Shown here: positions 34,741 through 43,606 of the stretch, piece by piece
Numbering within the stretch: the stretch's first letter is position 1
How the letters are laid out: each line of letters opens with the position of its first letter
NCBI RefSeq assembly: GCF_004827385.1
Contig: NZ_SRXN01000016.1
Location: forward strand, 1 to 64,000
Origin: Ensifer sp. MPMI2T
GTDB lineage: Bacteria > Pseudomonadota > Alphaproteobacteria > Rhizobiales > Rhizobiaceae
DNA: 64,000 bases
Direction of reading: 5' to 3'
Notes under the pieces: generated by a model
The model's input: the letters and a program-made list of their open reading frames with translations, nothing else
What the model was told of the DNA's origin: nothing
Database searches by the model: none
Made by a program: the position numbers and the translations under genes

Positions 34741-35687
34741 GAGAGCGACCACCAATAGCGCACGATGTGGAAGAAGATCGGTGCCGAGAAGACGACGGAA
34801 TCCAGTCTGTCGATCAGCCCGCCATGGCCTTCGATGAGGTGGCCCCAGTCCTTGACGCCGCGGTCGCGCTTGATCGCCGACATCACCAGCCCTCCGAGGA
34901 AGCCCATGAGGGTGATAATGAACGACATGATGCCGGCCTGGAGCGGCGTGAACGGCGTGATCCACCACAGGGCGGCCCCGATCAGCGTGGCGCTGGCAAC
35001 GCCGCCGACAAAGCCCTCGACCGTCTTCGACGGCGAGAGCTTCGGAGCGATCTTGGTGCGGCCGAAGAGCTTGCCCCAGACATATTGCAGCACATCGCTC
35101 AGCTGCACGACGATCACCAGGAACGCGATCAGCAGCACGTTGCGTCCCTCGTAGTCGGGTATGTCGAGGGTCAGCAGCGCCGGCACGTGCGAGACGCAGA
35201 AGACGCAGATCATCAGGGCCCATTGCACTTCGGCGACGCGAAGCAGGAAGCGCTCTGTGTCGCCGCGGAGCACCGAGATGATCGGCATCAGCAGGAAGGC
35301 ATAGACCGGAATGAAGATCGAGAAGATGCCGTATTCTTCGGCCCAGAGCAGGTAATACTGGATCGGCAGGACGAGGAAGAAGGCTGAGGCGAGCGCCCAA
35401 TGGTCGGCGCGCCGGGTGTAGATCAGGGTCACGAATTCCCTCAGCGCCGCAAAGGAGCAGAAGGCGAAGAGGACGAGGACGCCGACGCGGCCGGCGATGA
35501 AGGCAAGGCCGATCAGGATGACCATCGCCCACCAGGCGCGGATGCGGGCGTTGAGGTTTTCGACCGCGGCATTCGGCCCGTTGGTCGCCAGACGTCGCTC
35601 GAGTATGTGGCCGACCGCGGAGGCGACGATCAGCACGCCGAATATGCCGAAGACGAGGGTTACGAGATCGGAGCCTGCCGCAGTCAT
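34737..35687 (-). CDS. Phosphatidate cytidylyltransferase-like protein (CdsA/YnbB family)
   Basis: 316 aa, about eight membrane helices. The C-terminal CdsA signature is clear: SAIKRDRGVKDWGHLIEGHGGLIDRLD (about 265-291), with the K-D, H-G-G and D-R-x-D residues; LSPSKTVEGFVGG is the second family block. It makes CDP-diacylglycerol from phosphatidate and CTP in the inner membrane. With no lipid synthesis genes other than this operon, it is likely the secondary, YnbB-type enzyme and not the housekeeping cdsA. The start is coupled to the plsC stop by a four-base overlap. Confidence 0.9.
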   Translation of the reverse strand: MTAAGSDLVTLVFGIFGVLIVASAVGHILERRLATNGPNAAVENLNARIRAWWAMVILIGLAFIAGRVGVLVLFAFCSFAALREFVTLIYTRRADHWALASAFFLVLPIQYYLLWAEEYGIFSIFIPVYAFLLMPIISVLRGDTERFLLRVAEVQWALMICVFCVSHVPALLTLDIPDYEGRNVLLIAFLVIVVQLSDVLQYVWGKLFGRTKIAPKLSPSKTVEGFVGGVASATLIGAALWWITPFTPLQAGIMSFIITLMGFLGGLVMSAIKRDRGVKDWGHLIEGHGGLIDRLDSVVFSAPIFFHIVRYWWSLS

Positions 35688-36328
35688 TCGCCGCTCCCTG
35701 CCGGTTTCGGAGCAAGCGCCAGGAGTGCGGCCCGCATCCGTTCGAGAAATGCTTCCTTGCCTTCGCCGGGCGCAACGCGGAGCGCGTTGCCGAAGGTGAC
35801 CGTGCAGATCAGCGGGATCGGCACGATCTCGCCCTTCGGCATGACGCGGTTCAAATTGTTGATCCACACCGGCACGAGATCGACCTCCGGGCGCTGATCG
35901 ACCAGATGGAAAATGCCGCTCTTGAACGGGAGCAGCCGTTCCTCGGTCTGGTTTCGGGTGCCCTCGGGAAAGAGGATCAGCGACGAGCCGGCATCGATCG
36001 CCGAGACCATCAGGGCGATCGGATCCTCAGTCCGCTTCTCCCGTTCACGCTCGATCAGCACCGCATTGAAGACGTCGCGGCCGATGAAGGCGTTGGTAGG
36101 CGATTTCAGCCAATATTCCGCGCCGGCGACAGGACGGGTGCGGTGGCGCAGCCTCGGCGGCAGCACGGCCCAGACGAGGACGAAATCGCCGTGGCTCGAA
36201 TGGTTGGCAAAATAGACGCAAGGTTTGGCCGGCAATCCCTCTTCCGGCCAGATGGCGCGAACCGCGGTTATCGCGCGGGCAAACAGAACGAAGGCAGCCG
36301 CAGCGACCTTCGCAACCAAAGCCTTCAT
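35684..36328 (-). CDS. 1-acyl-glycerol-3-phosphate acyltransferase (PlsC family)
   Basis: 214 aa. NHSSHGDF (about 43-50) is the catalytic HX4D motif and FPEGTRNQ (about 121-128) the phosphate-binding motif; both are intact. It has one N-terminal membrane helix. First gene of the phospholipid operon; it would make phosphatidate for the cytidylyltransferase whose start overlaps its stop. The start at 36328 was chosen because upstream residues of the open frame are low in family character; gggggtgat is a poor ribosome site. Confidence 0.87.
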   Translation of the reverse strand: MKALVAKVAAAAFVLFARAITAVRAIWPEEGLPAKPCVYFANHSSHGDFVLVWAVLPPRLRHRTRPVAGAEYWLKSPTNAFIGRDVFNAVLIEREREKRTEDPIALMVSAIDAGSSLILFPEGTRNQTEERLLPFKSGIFHLVDQRPEVDLVPVWINNLNRVMPKGEIVPIPLICTVTFGNALRVAPGEGKEAFLERMRAALLALAPKPAGSGE

Positions 36329-36633
36329 CCGGATATCACCCCCGCCAGCCCCCTTGACGCATGTGCAGACTGTAGCACGGCCGTTGCGGCTGGGAAGATC
36401 CCTTGTTTGGTGCAAAGCGGAGGGGCACGATGGTGCTTTCTGAGGCTTTTGGAAGCTGTTGCGCGCCGCCCCGACGCCCGGAGACAATCTTCCGGGTGCG
36501 GTGGTATATTCCAGAGGGGAGAATGAAACATGAGGTTGCCGCCGCCGGCACGGGAGCACCCGGCGAGGCAGAGCGGGATGAGGAAACGTGCGCGGTTTTC
36601 CGCTCGCATCCCGCGTCTCAACTTTTAGTATCG

Positions 36634-36671
36634 ATCACGATGGTTTTGGGTCGGCTCAAAACCATCGTGAT
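36634..36671. promoter_or_regulatory. Inverted repeat just upstream of the gfa gene
   Basis: Perfect 14-bp arms at 36634-36647 (atcacgatggtttt) and 36658-36671 (aaaaccatcgtgat) with a 10-base spacer, ending three bases before the aagggagga ribosome binding site. It may be an operator or a leader hairpin. Confidence 0.65.
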
Positions 36672-36686
36672 ATAAGGGAGGAAAGC

Positions 36687-37262
36687 ATGGAAATTCCTGT
36701 TCCACTACACCCTTATCTCGACGCCGGCATGGGCAAGGCCAGCGCCACCTTCAGCGGTGGAACGCTGGTCTGTGCCTGCAAGGATCGTCCCGTCAGGGTC
36801 CGCGTCAACGGCGGGATCGCCCACAATCACGCCTGCGGCTGCACCAAATGCTGGAAGCCGAAGGGGGCGGCGTTCTCGATCGTCGCGGTTGCGCCGCATG
36901 ACAGCATCACGGTCGTCGAAAACGGCGACAAGCTCGAAATCGTCGATCCGACCGCGCTCATCCGGCGGCACGCCTGCAAGGAATGCGGCGTGCATATGTA
37001 CGGGCCGGTGGAGCGCGAGCACGCCTTCCAGGGGCTCGACTTCATCCACCCCGAACGGTTCGAGGAGCGCGGCTGGCCGGAGCCGGGCTTTGCCGCCTTC
37101 GTCTCCTCGATCATCGAAAGCGGCGTCGATCCCGCGAAGATGAACGGCGTGCGCAATCACCTGAGGCGGATCGGCCTCGAACCGTATGACTGCCTGTCGC
37201 CGGAACTGATGGACTTCATCTCCATCTGGGTTGCGAAGAAGACCGGCGTACTAAGACAGTGA
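36687..37262 (+). CDS. gfa: S-(hydroxymethyl)glutathione synthase (Gfa)
   Basis: 191 aa, the normal length of Gfa. Zinc ligands are visible: [10 protein letters not shown] (Cys near residues 28-30), [10 protein letters not shown] (near 50-56) and [11 protein letters not shown] (near 95-98). The enzyme condenses formaldehyde with glutathione in the cytosol, the first step of formaldehyde oxidation; the glutathione-dependent dehydrogenase is not in this window. A long inverted repeat (36634-36671) sits immediately upstream. aagggagga precedes the ATG. Confidence 0.9.
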   Translation: MEIPVPLHPYLDAGMGKASATFSGGTLVCACKDRPVRVRVNGGIAHNHACGCTKCWKPKGAAFSIVAVAPHDSITVVENGDKLEIVDPTALIRRHACKECGVHMYGPVEREHAFQGLDFIHPERFEERGWPEPGFAAFVSSIIESGVDPAKMNGVRNHLRRIGLEPYDCLSPELMDFISIWVAKKTGVLRQ

Positions 37263-37380
37263 GCGACGGGAGCGGATCGGGTAAAATCGATTTCGGCGCA
37301 CCCGAGTGAGGCCGGCGCGGAGTCTCTCCGGTCGGCTTCACGTTACGGCCGTGCGAGCGACCACCGGGAGGAGGGCGACC

Positions 37381-38160
37381 GTGGCAAACGAACTCAAGCA
37401 TGCGCCGGATTTCAGCCTCGAGGGCAAGGTTACGTTTGTGACGGGCGCCTCACGCGGGATCGGCCGCGCCTGCGCGCTGGCCTGTGCGGGTGCCGGCTCG
37501 GACATCGTGCTCGGCCTGCGCGACATCGCGGCCTCCGCGGAGCTGATCGGCGAGATCCGGGAGATGGGAAGGAAAGTCCTTCCCGTCCAGCTCGATCTTT
37601 CAAAACGCGTCGACATCGAAGCCTCGGTCGCCGAGGCGATCGCGACGTTTGAGAGGATCGATGTGCTCGTCAACAATGTCGGGGTCGCGCCCGGCAATCT
37701 CGCGGAGGACGTCGTCGAGGCCGATCTCGACGAAATTCTGAACGTCAACGTCAAGGGCACGTTCCTGATGACGCAGGCGGTCGGCCGGCAGATGATCGCG
37801 CACAAGGCGGGCCGCATCATCAGCATCAGCTCGCAGGCGGGCACCGTGACGCTGCGCGGCGAGGCGATCTACTGCATGAGCAAGGCGGCAATCAACCATC
37901 TCTCCCGCTGTCTCGCCGCCGAGTGGGCGCGATACGGTATCACCGTCAATACCGTCGCGCCGACCTTCATATGGACCGACGGAACGAAGCCGGCGCTTTC
38001 CGACAAGGACTTTTACGAACGGACGGTGGGGCACATTCCGCTCGGCCGGATCGGCGACACGAACGACGTTGTCGGCGCCGTCGTCTTCCTGGCCTCGTCG
38101 GCCGCCTCGCTGATCACGGGCCTGAACCTGCTCGTCGACGGCGGCTGGTCGGTCGCTTGA
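37381..38160 (+). CDS. Short-chain dehydrogenase/reductase
   Basis: 259 aa from GTG with gggaggagg six bases upstream. Rossmann motif TGASRGIG (about 18-25), NNVG (near 96), catalytic Ser in ISISSQAG and YCMSKAAINH for the Tyr/Lys pair (near 163-167). The C-terminal ITGLNLLVDGGWS is typical. NAD(P)-dependent; substrate unknown, similar to 3-oxoacyl-ACP reductase or sugar-alcohol dehydrogenase types. Stands 118 bases after gfa, possibly the same transcript. Confidence 0.9.
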   Translation: MANELKHAPDFSLEGKVTFVTGASRGIGRACALACAGAGSDIVLGLRDIAASAELIGEIREMGRKVLPVQLDLSKRVDIEASVAEAIATFERIDVLVNNVGVAPGNLAEDVVEADLDEILNVNVKGTFLMTQAVGRQMIAHKAGRIISISSQAGTVTLRGEAIYCMSKAAINHLSRCLAAEWARYGITVNTVAPTFIWTDGTKPALSDKDFYERTVGHIPLGRIGDTNDVVGAVVFLASSAASLITGLNLLVDGGWSVA

Positions 38161-38205
38161 AAAACACCGCAAGAAGGAACGACCGCCGAACCGGGCCGGC
38201 GATGC

Positions 38206-38240
38206 CCGTGCGCGTCTCGAAAGATGCGCGGCGCTGTAAA
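38206..38240. repeat. RIME fragment
   Basis: gcgcgtctcgaaagatgcgcggcgctgtaaat preserves only the second RIME stem. Sits between the SDR and PanE genes. Confidence 0.5.
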
Positions 38241-38318
38241 TGCGGGCGCCGGCCGAGGCGTGATTTGGCATGGCGAAACTGATATCGTGCGGGGACAGAA
38301 ACGCGGGGAGGGAAGGCC

Positions 38319-39239
38319 ATGCGGATTGCGGTGATGGGCTCGGGCGGTATCGGGGGCTATATCGGCCTCAGGCTCGCGAAAGCGGGCGAAGACGTCACTT
38401 TCATCGCGCGCGGCGAGCATCTCTACGTAATGCGCAGCCGGGGGCTCAGGCTCGAAAGCCCGCTCGGCAATGCCAGTCTGGCGAGTGTCACCGCCACCGA
38501 CGATCCCGCCGAGGTCGGCGTCGTCGATCTCGTGATCTTTGCGGTCAAGCTCTACGACAGCGAGGACGCGGCGGCCGCGATCGTCCCGATGGTCGGGCCG
38601 AAGACGATCGTCTTGACGTTGCAGAACGGCGTCGATGCGGTCGATATCCTCGCGCGCTTCGTACCTCACTCGCAGGTCGTGGCCGGCGCCATCTACATTT
38701 CCACCTATCTGGAAGAGCCTGGTCTGATCAAGCAGACAAGCGGGATGACGCAGATGACGGTCGGCGGGCGCAGCGACGTGATGATCGCAGCCTTCCGCGA
38801 CGCCTGCGCGCGGGCTGACGGCATCGCGCTCCAGGTGGTCGACGACGTTGATCCAGCGCTCTGGCTGAAATTCGTCACACTCGCCGCCTTTTCCGGCGGC
38901 ACCGCCCTCATGCGTTCCGGCATCGGGGCGATCATCGCCGACCCGGAAGGCCGGAAATTCATGGAGCAATTGCGTGACGAGGGCATGGCGATAGCCGCGG
39001 CCAGGGGCCACCCGATGCCCGATGGCTTTGTCCAGCAGACCACATCGCTGTGGCAGATGCTGCCGCCGGAAACGCAATCCTCCATGGCCAACGACCTTCA
39101 GCGCGGCAAGCGGCTCGAGCTCGAATGGCTGTCGGGCCGGATGCACGCGCTCGGACAGGAACTCGGCGTGCCGACCCCGGCGCATACGGCGGTTTACCGG
39201 GCGCTGCATCTCTTCGCGAACGGCGCTGCGGCGCGGTGA
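38319..39239 (+). CDS. 2-dehydropantoate 2-reductase family protein (PanE/ApbA)
   Basis: 306 aa. N-terminal NADP-binding Rossmann fold: MRIAVMGSGGIGGYIGLRLAKAG (GxGGxGG) and IARGEHL. The substrate-binding part includes LTLQNGVDAVD and the C-terminal helical domain has the family pattern SSMANDLQRGKRLELEWLSG. It may reduce ketopantoate in coenzyme A biosynthesis, or be a paralogue acting on another 2-keto acid; no other pan gene is adjacent. gggagggaaggcc precedes the ATG. Confidence 0.88.
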   Translation: MRIAVMGSGGIGGYIGLRLAKAGEDVTFIARGEHLYVMRSRGLRLESPLGNASLASVTATDDPAEVGVVDLVIFAVKLYDSEDAAAAIVPMVGPKTIVLTLQNGVDAVDILARFVPHSQVVAGAIYISTYLEEPGLIKQTSGMTQMTVGGRSDVMIAAFRDACARADGIALQVVDDVDPALWLKFVTLAAFSGGTALMRSGIGAIIADPEGRKFMEQLRDEGMAIAAARGHPMPDGFVQQTTSLWQMLPPETQSSMANDLQRGKRLELEWLSGRMHALGQELGVPTPAHTAVYRALHLFANGAAAR

Positions 39240-39345
39240 TCAGGCATTCCGGCATGATGCTAGACGACAGCGCCACGCGCCTGGTCAGACGCCACAGTAG
39301 TAGCCACCGTCTGCCTCGTTGGTTGCGCCACGGTAGTAATCCTCT

Positions 39346-39460
39346 CCTCATTCCTGTGCTTGTCACAGGAATCCAGATAGCCCAAGTCCTTGGGCTGAAA
39401 GCCTCTTCCGCGCCGCAGACGCGGCGCTGCTGGATTCCTGTGACAAGCACAGGAATGAGG
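39346..39460 (+). repeat. Palindromic mosaic repeat, best copy with 31-bp arms
   Basis: Perfect 31-bp inverted arms at 39346-39376 and 39430-39460 (cctcattcctgtgcttgtca... and its complement) enclose two palindromes: agcccaagtccttgggct (39378-39395) and cgccgcagacgcggcg. Related copies: 8968-9162, 13594-13703 and a remnant at 29080-29121. Fragments of other repeats flank it (39265-39345, 39473-39520 and a RIME-like piece at 39530-39590). Confidence 0.85.
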
Positions 39461-39650
39461 GCGGATAAAGCATCCGCCAAACCAATTGAACTGCTGTCGT
39501 GTGCTGTGGTCAGGCGCACAAAGATTTCTACAGCGCTTTGATTTGCTGCATGATTTTCGACTCCGATTTATCGGACCCTGTAGCAGGACCCCTCGACATT
39601 TGCCGCCCAATGCCTAAGCTCCGCGACACTTTGTTTCACGGAATTGCCTG

Positions 39651-40757
39651 ATGTCGCTTCGCCTTGCCACCTTCAATATTGAAAACCTCATGAGCCGCTT
39701 CGATTTTTCCGGCTTTCGCAATCAGTTGAAACAGGATCGCGTGTTGAGGCTTTTCGACGTCAGGAGCGAGGCGGAGTATCAGCGGCTGGAGGAGGCGCGC
39801 ACGATCGCGCATACGGACGACACGCGGCAGATGTCGGCGCTGGCGATTGCCGATTGCGACGCGGATATCCTCTGCCTGCAGGAAGCCGACAACATGGCGG
39901 CGCTGCAGGCCTTCGAATACGGCTATCTCTTCCGCATGGTCGGCAACGGCTACCGGCAGAAATACCTGATCGAGGGCAATGATTCACGCGGCATCGATGT
40001 CGCCGTGCTGATGCGCGAGGAGACCCGCGACGGCCAGCCGATCGAGTGCCTGGAGGTCAAGAGTCATGCGGGGCTCACCTATGCCGACCTCGACCTTTTC
40101 AACGACGAGCTGGCGCAGACCAACCGGCCCGGCGACCGCATCTTCAAGCGCGACTGCCTCGAGGTGGACCTGAGGATCGGCGGGCGGCCGCTGACGCTTT
40201 ATGTCGTGCACTTCAAGTCGATGGGACCGGCGCGCGAAGGGCTCGACGGCCGGCACGCGACGATGCCGCTCCGTATCGCCGAAGCCAAGGCTGTCCGCTA
40301 CATCATCGAAAGCCGCTTCGGGCGCGGCCGTACCGCCGACAAGACCTTCGCGATCTGCGGCGACATGAATGACTACCAGGAGAAGGTGGAGATCCGCGGC
40401 GACCGCCGCAACGGCTACGAATTCGTGCCGAGCGAGGAGACGGCAAGCGCGCTCGACATCTTCACGTTCGACGGTTTCGTCGAAAACCCGATGCTGCGCC
40501 GGCCGGTGCTCGACCGCTGGACGCTGTTCCACAGCCGCGGACCGGAGGAGCGGCATCTCTGCCAGCTCGACTATATCTGGCTGTCGCCGGCGCTCGCCAG
40601 CCGCAATGCCAGCCGGACGCCGGAGATCATCCGCGCCGGCCAGCCGTTTCGGACCATCTTTCCGGACGGGCAGGAGGTGGAGCGCTACCCGCGCACCGGC
40701 TGGGATCGGCCGAAGGCCTCCGACCATTGCCCGGTCGTAATGACGCTGGATATCTGA
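39651..40757 (+). CDS. Endonuclease/exonuclease/phosphatase (EEP) family protein
   Basis: 368 aa. EEP motifs: LATFNIENLM (Asn), DILCLQEADNM (catalytic Glu near 72), VVHFKSMG, FAICGDMNDY (Asp/Asn near 240-243) and KASDHCPVVMTLDI (Asp-His near the C-terminus). Likely a cytosolic metal-dependent phosphodiesterase; nuclease or nucleotide phosphatase cannot be distinguished. No signal peptide. The Nudix gene starts three bases after the stop, so they are co-transcribed, suggesting linked nucleotide chemistry. Confidence 0.88.
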   Translation: MSLRLATFNIENLMSRFDFSGFRNQLKQDRVLRLFDVRSEAEYQRLEEARTIAHTDDTRQMSALAIADCDADILCLQEADNMAALQAFEYGYLFRMVGNGYRQKYLIEGNDSRGIDVAVLMREETRDGQPIECLEVKSHAGLTYADLDLFNDELAQTNRPGDRIFKRDCLEVDLRIGGRPLTLYVVHFKSMGPAREGLDGRHATMPLRIAEAKAVRYIIESRFGRGRTADKTFAICGDMNDYQEKVEIRGDRRNGYEFVPSEETASALDIFTFDGFVENPMLRRPVLDRWTLFHSRGPEERHLCQLDYIWLSPALASRNASRTPEIIRAGQPFRTIFPDGQEVERYPRTGWDRPKASDHCPVVMTLDI

Positions 40758-40759
40758 CC

Positions 40760-41494
40760 ATGACCCTTCTTCAAAGCAACCGCCTCGAATGGCCCGCCGA
40801 GGGTACGATCTTCCCGATTTCTGCAGTCCGGATCGATGTTTCGCCGGAGCCGCATCCGTTCCATGTGGCCGAGGTGGAGCGAGCGCGGGAAAGCTGGCAG
40901 CGCGAGATCGCCGCAAACCCGCATCTCTTCGACGGCAAGATGGTGCTGCAGCGGGCAATCCGCATCGAGGACGGGCGCATTGCCGCGAGCGGCCACGTCG
41001 TTCCCTATTCCACCTTTCTCTGGTGGCGCAGGAACCGCGCGCCCGAGGCCTTGCATATCTTCGGGATGCCGCTGCTGCTTTCGTCGGACGGCGCGATGAT
41101 CGCCATCCGCATGGGAAGCCACACGGCCAATCCGGGGCGGGTCTACAGCCCCGGCGGCTCGCTGGAGCCCGAGGATATTGTCGACGGGCGCTGCGATCTC
41201 GACGGCAATATTGCGCGCGAGGTGCGTGAGGAGACCGGCATCGAGCTCTCCGAGGCGACAGCGGAGCCCGGCTACCAGGCGGTGCACATGAAGGGCACCC
41301 TCACGGTCTTCCGCATCCACCGGTTGGCGGCGACGGCCGATGAAATCGTTGCACGAGTCGCCGGGCATGTCGCGACCGACCCGCATCCGGAAATCGACGA
41401 GGCGGTGGCGATCCGCGGGCCGAATCCCGAGGCGCACAACTATCCGGATTTCATCCCGCCGATCCTCGAATGGCTCTTTGCGAGGAAGCGGTAA
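40760..41494 (+). CDS. Nudix hydrolase
   Basis: 244 aa. The Nudix box is visible with an insertion: GGSLEPEDIVDGRC...DGNIAREVREETGIEL (about 130-165), about eleven residues longer than standard between the first Glu and REVREETG. The N-terminal 100 residues are a family-specific domain (AVRIDVSPEPHPFHVAEVER). The start three bases after the EEP-family gene suggests translational coupling. Substrate unknown. Confidence 0.85.
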   Translation: MTLLQSNRLEWPAEGTIFPISAVRIDVSPEPHPFHVAEVERARESWQREIAANPHLFDGKMVLQRAIRIEDGRIAASGHVVPYSTFLWWRRNRAPEALHIFGMPLLLSSDGAMIAIRMGSHTANPGRVYSPGGSLEPEDIVDGRCDLDGNIAREVREETGIELSEATAEPGYQAVHMKGTLTVFRIHRLAATADEIVARVAGHVATDPHPEIDEAVAIRGPNPEAHNYPDFIPPILEWLFARKR

Positions 41495-41507
41495 GTGTAG
41501 CAATTAA

Positions 41508-41557
41508 AAGCAAAAGCGTCCTTTACGCTTCTGATATGACGCGCAGCGATTGTAGAC
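41508..41557. repeat. RIME fragment
   Basis: aaaagcgtcctttacgcttctgatatgacgcgcagcgattgtag retains the second RIME stem with substitutions. Confidence 0.45.
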
Positions 41558-41559
41558 CC

Positions 41560-41708
41560 GGAACTATCTTGACATCTTCTCAGCAACCGTCTTCGATCCG
41601 GTCGAGCCCAAGCAGATGCAGATCTACGACGGCGCAGGTCACAACGACATTTGGAACGAGAGCACCGTTGGCGACGTGATCCGCTTTGTGGAGGCGCTGA
41701 GCGGGTAG
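41560..41708 (+). pseudogene. C-terminal remnant of an alpha/beta hydrolase
   Basis: Frame ending at the tag of 41706-41708 reads NYLDIFSATVFDPVEPKQMQ then IYDGAGHNDIWNESTVGDVI and RFVEALSG. The GAGHND block around the catalytic His is typical of the C-terminus of alpha/beta hydrolases (about 50 residues). No start, no nucleophile elbow and no upstream coding; the rest of the gene is absent. A deletion, perhaps at the RIME fragment beside it, probably removed the front. Confidence 0.6.
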
Positions 41709-41797
41709 GGCTCTGCGTTCTTCGCACCCCGCTCCGTTACCTCTTCCGGCGTTCATGAGGACGGGCTAAGGTATCACGTACTGCGTGTGGAGGCGGG

Positions 41798-43531
41798 ATG
41801 GTGAACGAGCGCGTCGAACGGCGAGTTGCGGTCATTATGGCCACCGACATTGTCGGCTACTCCCGCCTGATGGAGGCCGACGAAACCTCCACGCTTGACG
41901 CCGTGAAGCGGTTGCAGGCTTCGATACTCACGCCGAACATCGCCGCACGCGGCGGCCGCATCGTAAAGCTGATGGGTGACGGCTCGCTCGTCGTCTTCAG
42001 CTCGGCGGTCGACGCGGTGGACTGCGCGATATCGCTTCAGGAAGAACTGGTGTCGGACCAGAACGACGTCGTGCTCGACGATCGCATCCTTTTTAGGATC
42101 GGCATCAATCTCGCCGATGTCGTGATCGAGGGAGACGATCTGTTCGGCGATGGCGTGAACGTCGCAGCCCGCCTGGAGGCCTCCGCCGAGCCCGGCGGCA
42201 TCTGCATCGCCGATATCGTTCACCGGCAGCTCGGCGCAAGATGCCGTTCGGATTTCCGGGACGGCGGCGAGATTGCGCTGAAGAATATTGTGCGGCCCGT
42301 ACACGTCTGGCACTGGGGGCACGCGCCGATGGCCGGGCCATCGACGTCTTCGCCGGCGGCGCGAACATCGATCGCGGTCCTGCCGTTCGAGAACTTGAGC
42401 GGAGCGCCGGATCAGGACTTTTTCAGCGACGGCATCACCGAGGATATCATCGGTGGCCTTGCCCGGTTTCGCTCGCTGTCCGTCATCGCCGCCAGTTCAT
42501 CCTTCAGCTTTCGCGGCAAGGATGCAGGGTTGACGGAGATCGCCAGGCGGCTCGGCGTCACCTATCTGGTCGAGGGCAGCGTTCGGCGGTCAGGCGAACG
42601 GATCCGTATCACGGCGCAGCTTATCGAGGCCGCAAGCGGAACGCATTTGTGGTTGGAGCACTACGACCGCAGCGTCGCCGATATTTTCGCGGTCCAGGAC
42701 GAGGTCACAAGGATGATCGTCTCGACACTGGTCGGGCAGATCGAGAGTGCCGATGTCCGGCAGGCGCTGCGCAAACCGACGACGAGCCTTGCGGCCTATG
42801 AATTCTACCTGCGCGGGATCGTGCATATGCGCAGCTATGGTGCCGACGACAATCGGATGGCCCGCGTAATGTTCGAGGCGGCGCTTGAGCGCGACCCGCA
42901 ATTTGCGCTCGCTCACGCTTATCTTGCACTGAGCATGATCGCGCTCAACGGCTATGCCAACGCGCCGCCTGACATTCTCGACGGGGCGCTGGATCTTGCG
43001 CGAAAGGCCGTCCTGCTCGATGAGGGCGAGAGCGGCTGCGAGCGCCTGCTGGCGCTCATCCACACGAACCGTCGAGAGTTCGAACTGGCGGAACGGCACT
43101 ATCGCCGGGCCTATCAGCTCAACCCCAATGATGCGAACACGCTGGTGCAGATGGGCGGGCTACTCGCACGGCGCGGCAAGGTCGAGGAAGCGATGCGATG
43201 GATCGATGAGGGCTTCCGGCTCAATCCGTTCCCGCCGCCATGGTACAGCGCCACCCTTGGCAATGCCCTCTACATTCTCGGGCGATACGACGAAGCGGCG
43301 GCGGCGCTGAAGGAGCTGCCCAATCCCGGACCGTTCACCTGCGCACGTCTCGTCGCCTGCTACGCGCAGTCCGGAGACGCGGTCGCGACTGATGAGGCGA
43401 AGGCGCGTCTTCTGAAACTGTGCCCGGATTTTTCGACGGAAGACTTCATCCGGCGCGGCTTGCTCCTCGAGCGGCCTGAGCAGCGCGAACTGTTTCGAGA
43501 GGGCTTGCTGAGGGCGGGCCTGCCGGAGTGA
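41798..43531 (+). CDS. Class III adenylate cyclase with TolB-like and TPR domains
   Basis: 577 aa. Cyclase domain 8-180 with ATDIVGYSRLMEADE (metal Asp), VKLMGDGSLVVF (Lys, GDG) and DGVNVAARLE (Asn, Arg) all intact. TolB-like part IAVLPFENLSGAPDQDFFSDGITEDII (about 192-325) and TPR repeats (about 345-545), ending AGLPE like its paralogues. Cytosolic cAMP synthesis likely. gaggcggg sits upstream of the ATG. Confidence 0.92.
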   Translation: MVNERVERRVAVIMATDIVGYSRLMEADETSTLDAVKRLQASILTPNIAARGGRIVKLMGDGSLVVFSSAVDAVDCAISLQEELVSDQNDVVLDDRILFRIGINLADVVIEGDDLFGDGVNVAARLEASAEPGGICIADIVHRQLGARCRSDFRDGGEIALKNIVRPVHVWHWGHAPMAGPSTSSPAARTSIAVLPFENLSGAPDQDFFSDGITEDIIGGLARFRSLSVIAASSSFSFRGKDAGLTEIARRLGVTYLVEGSVRRSGERIRITAQLIEAASGTHLWLEHYDRSVADIFAVQDEVTRMIVSTLVGQIESADVRQALRKPTTSLAAYEFYLRGIVHMRSYGADDNRMARVMFEAALERDPQFALAHAYLALSMIALNGYANAPPDILDGALDLARKAVLLDEGESGCERLLALIHTNRREFELAERHYRRAYQLNPNDANTLVQMGGLLARRGKVEEAMRWIDEGFRLNPFPPPWYSATLGNALYILGRYDEAAAALKELPNPGPFTCARLVACYAQSGDAVATDEAKARLLKLCPDFSTEDFIRRGLLLERPEQRELFREGLLRAGLPE

Positions 43532-43606
43532 CCCTCGTTGGCAATTGCTGGAGGCGCAGCAGGAACACCGGCCGCTTAAGGCAATTGCACCTGTCGCTGG
43601 TGAGCT

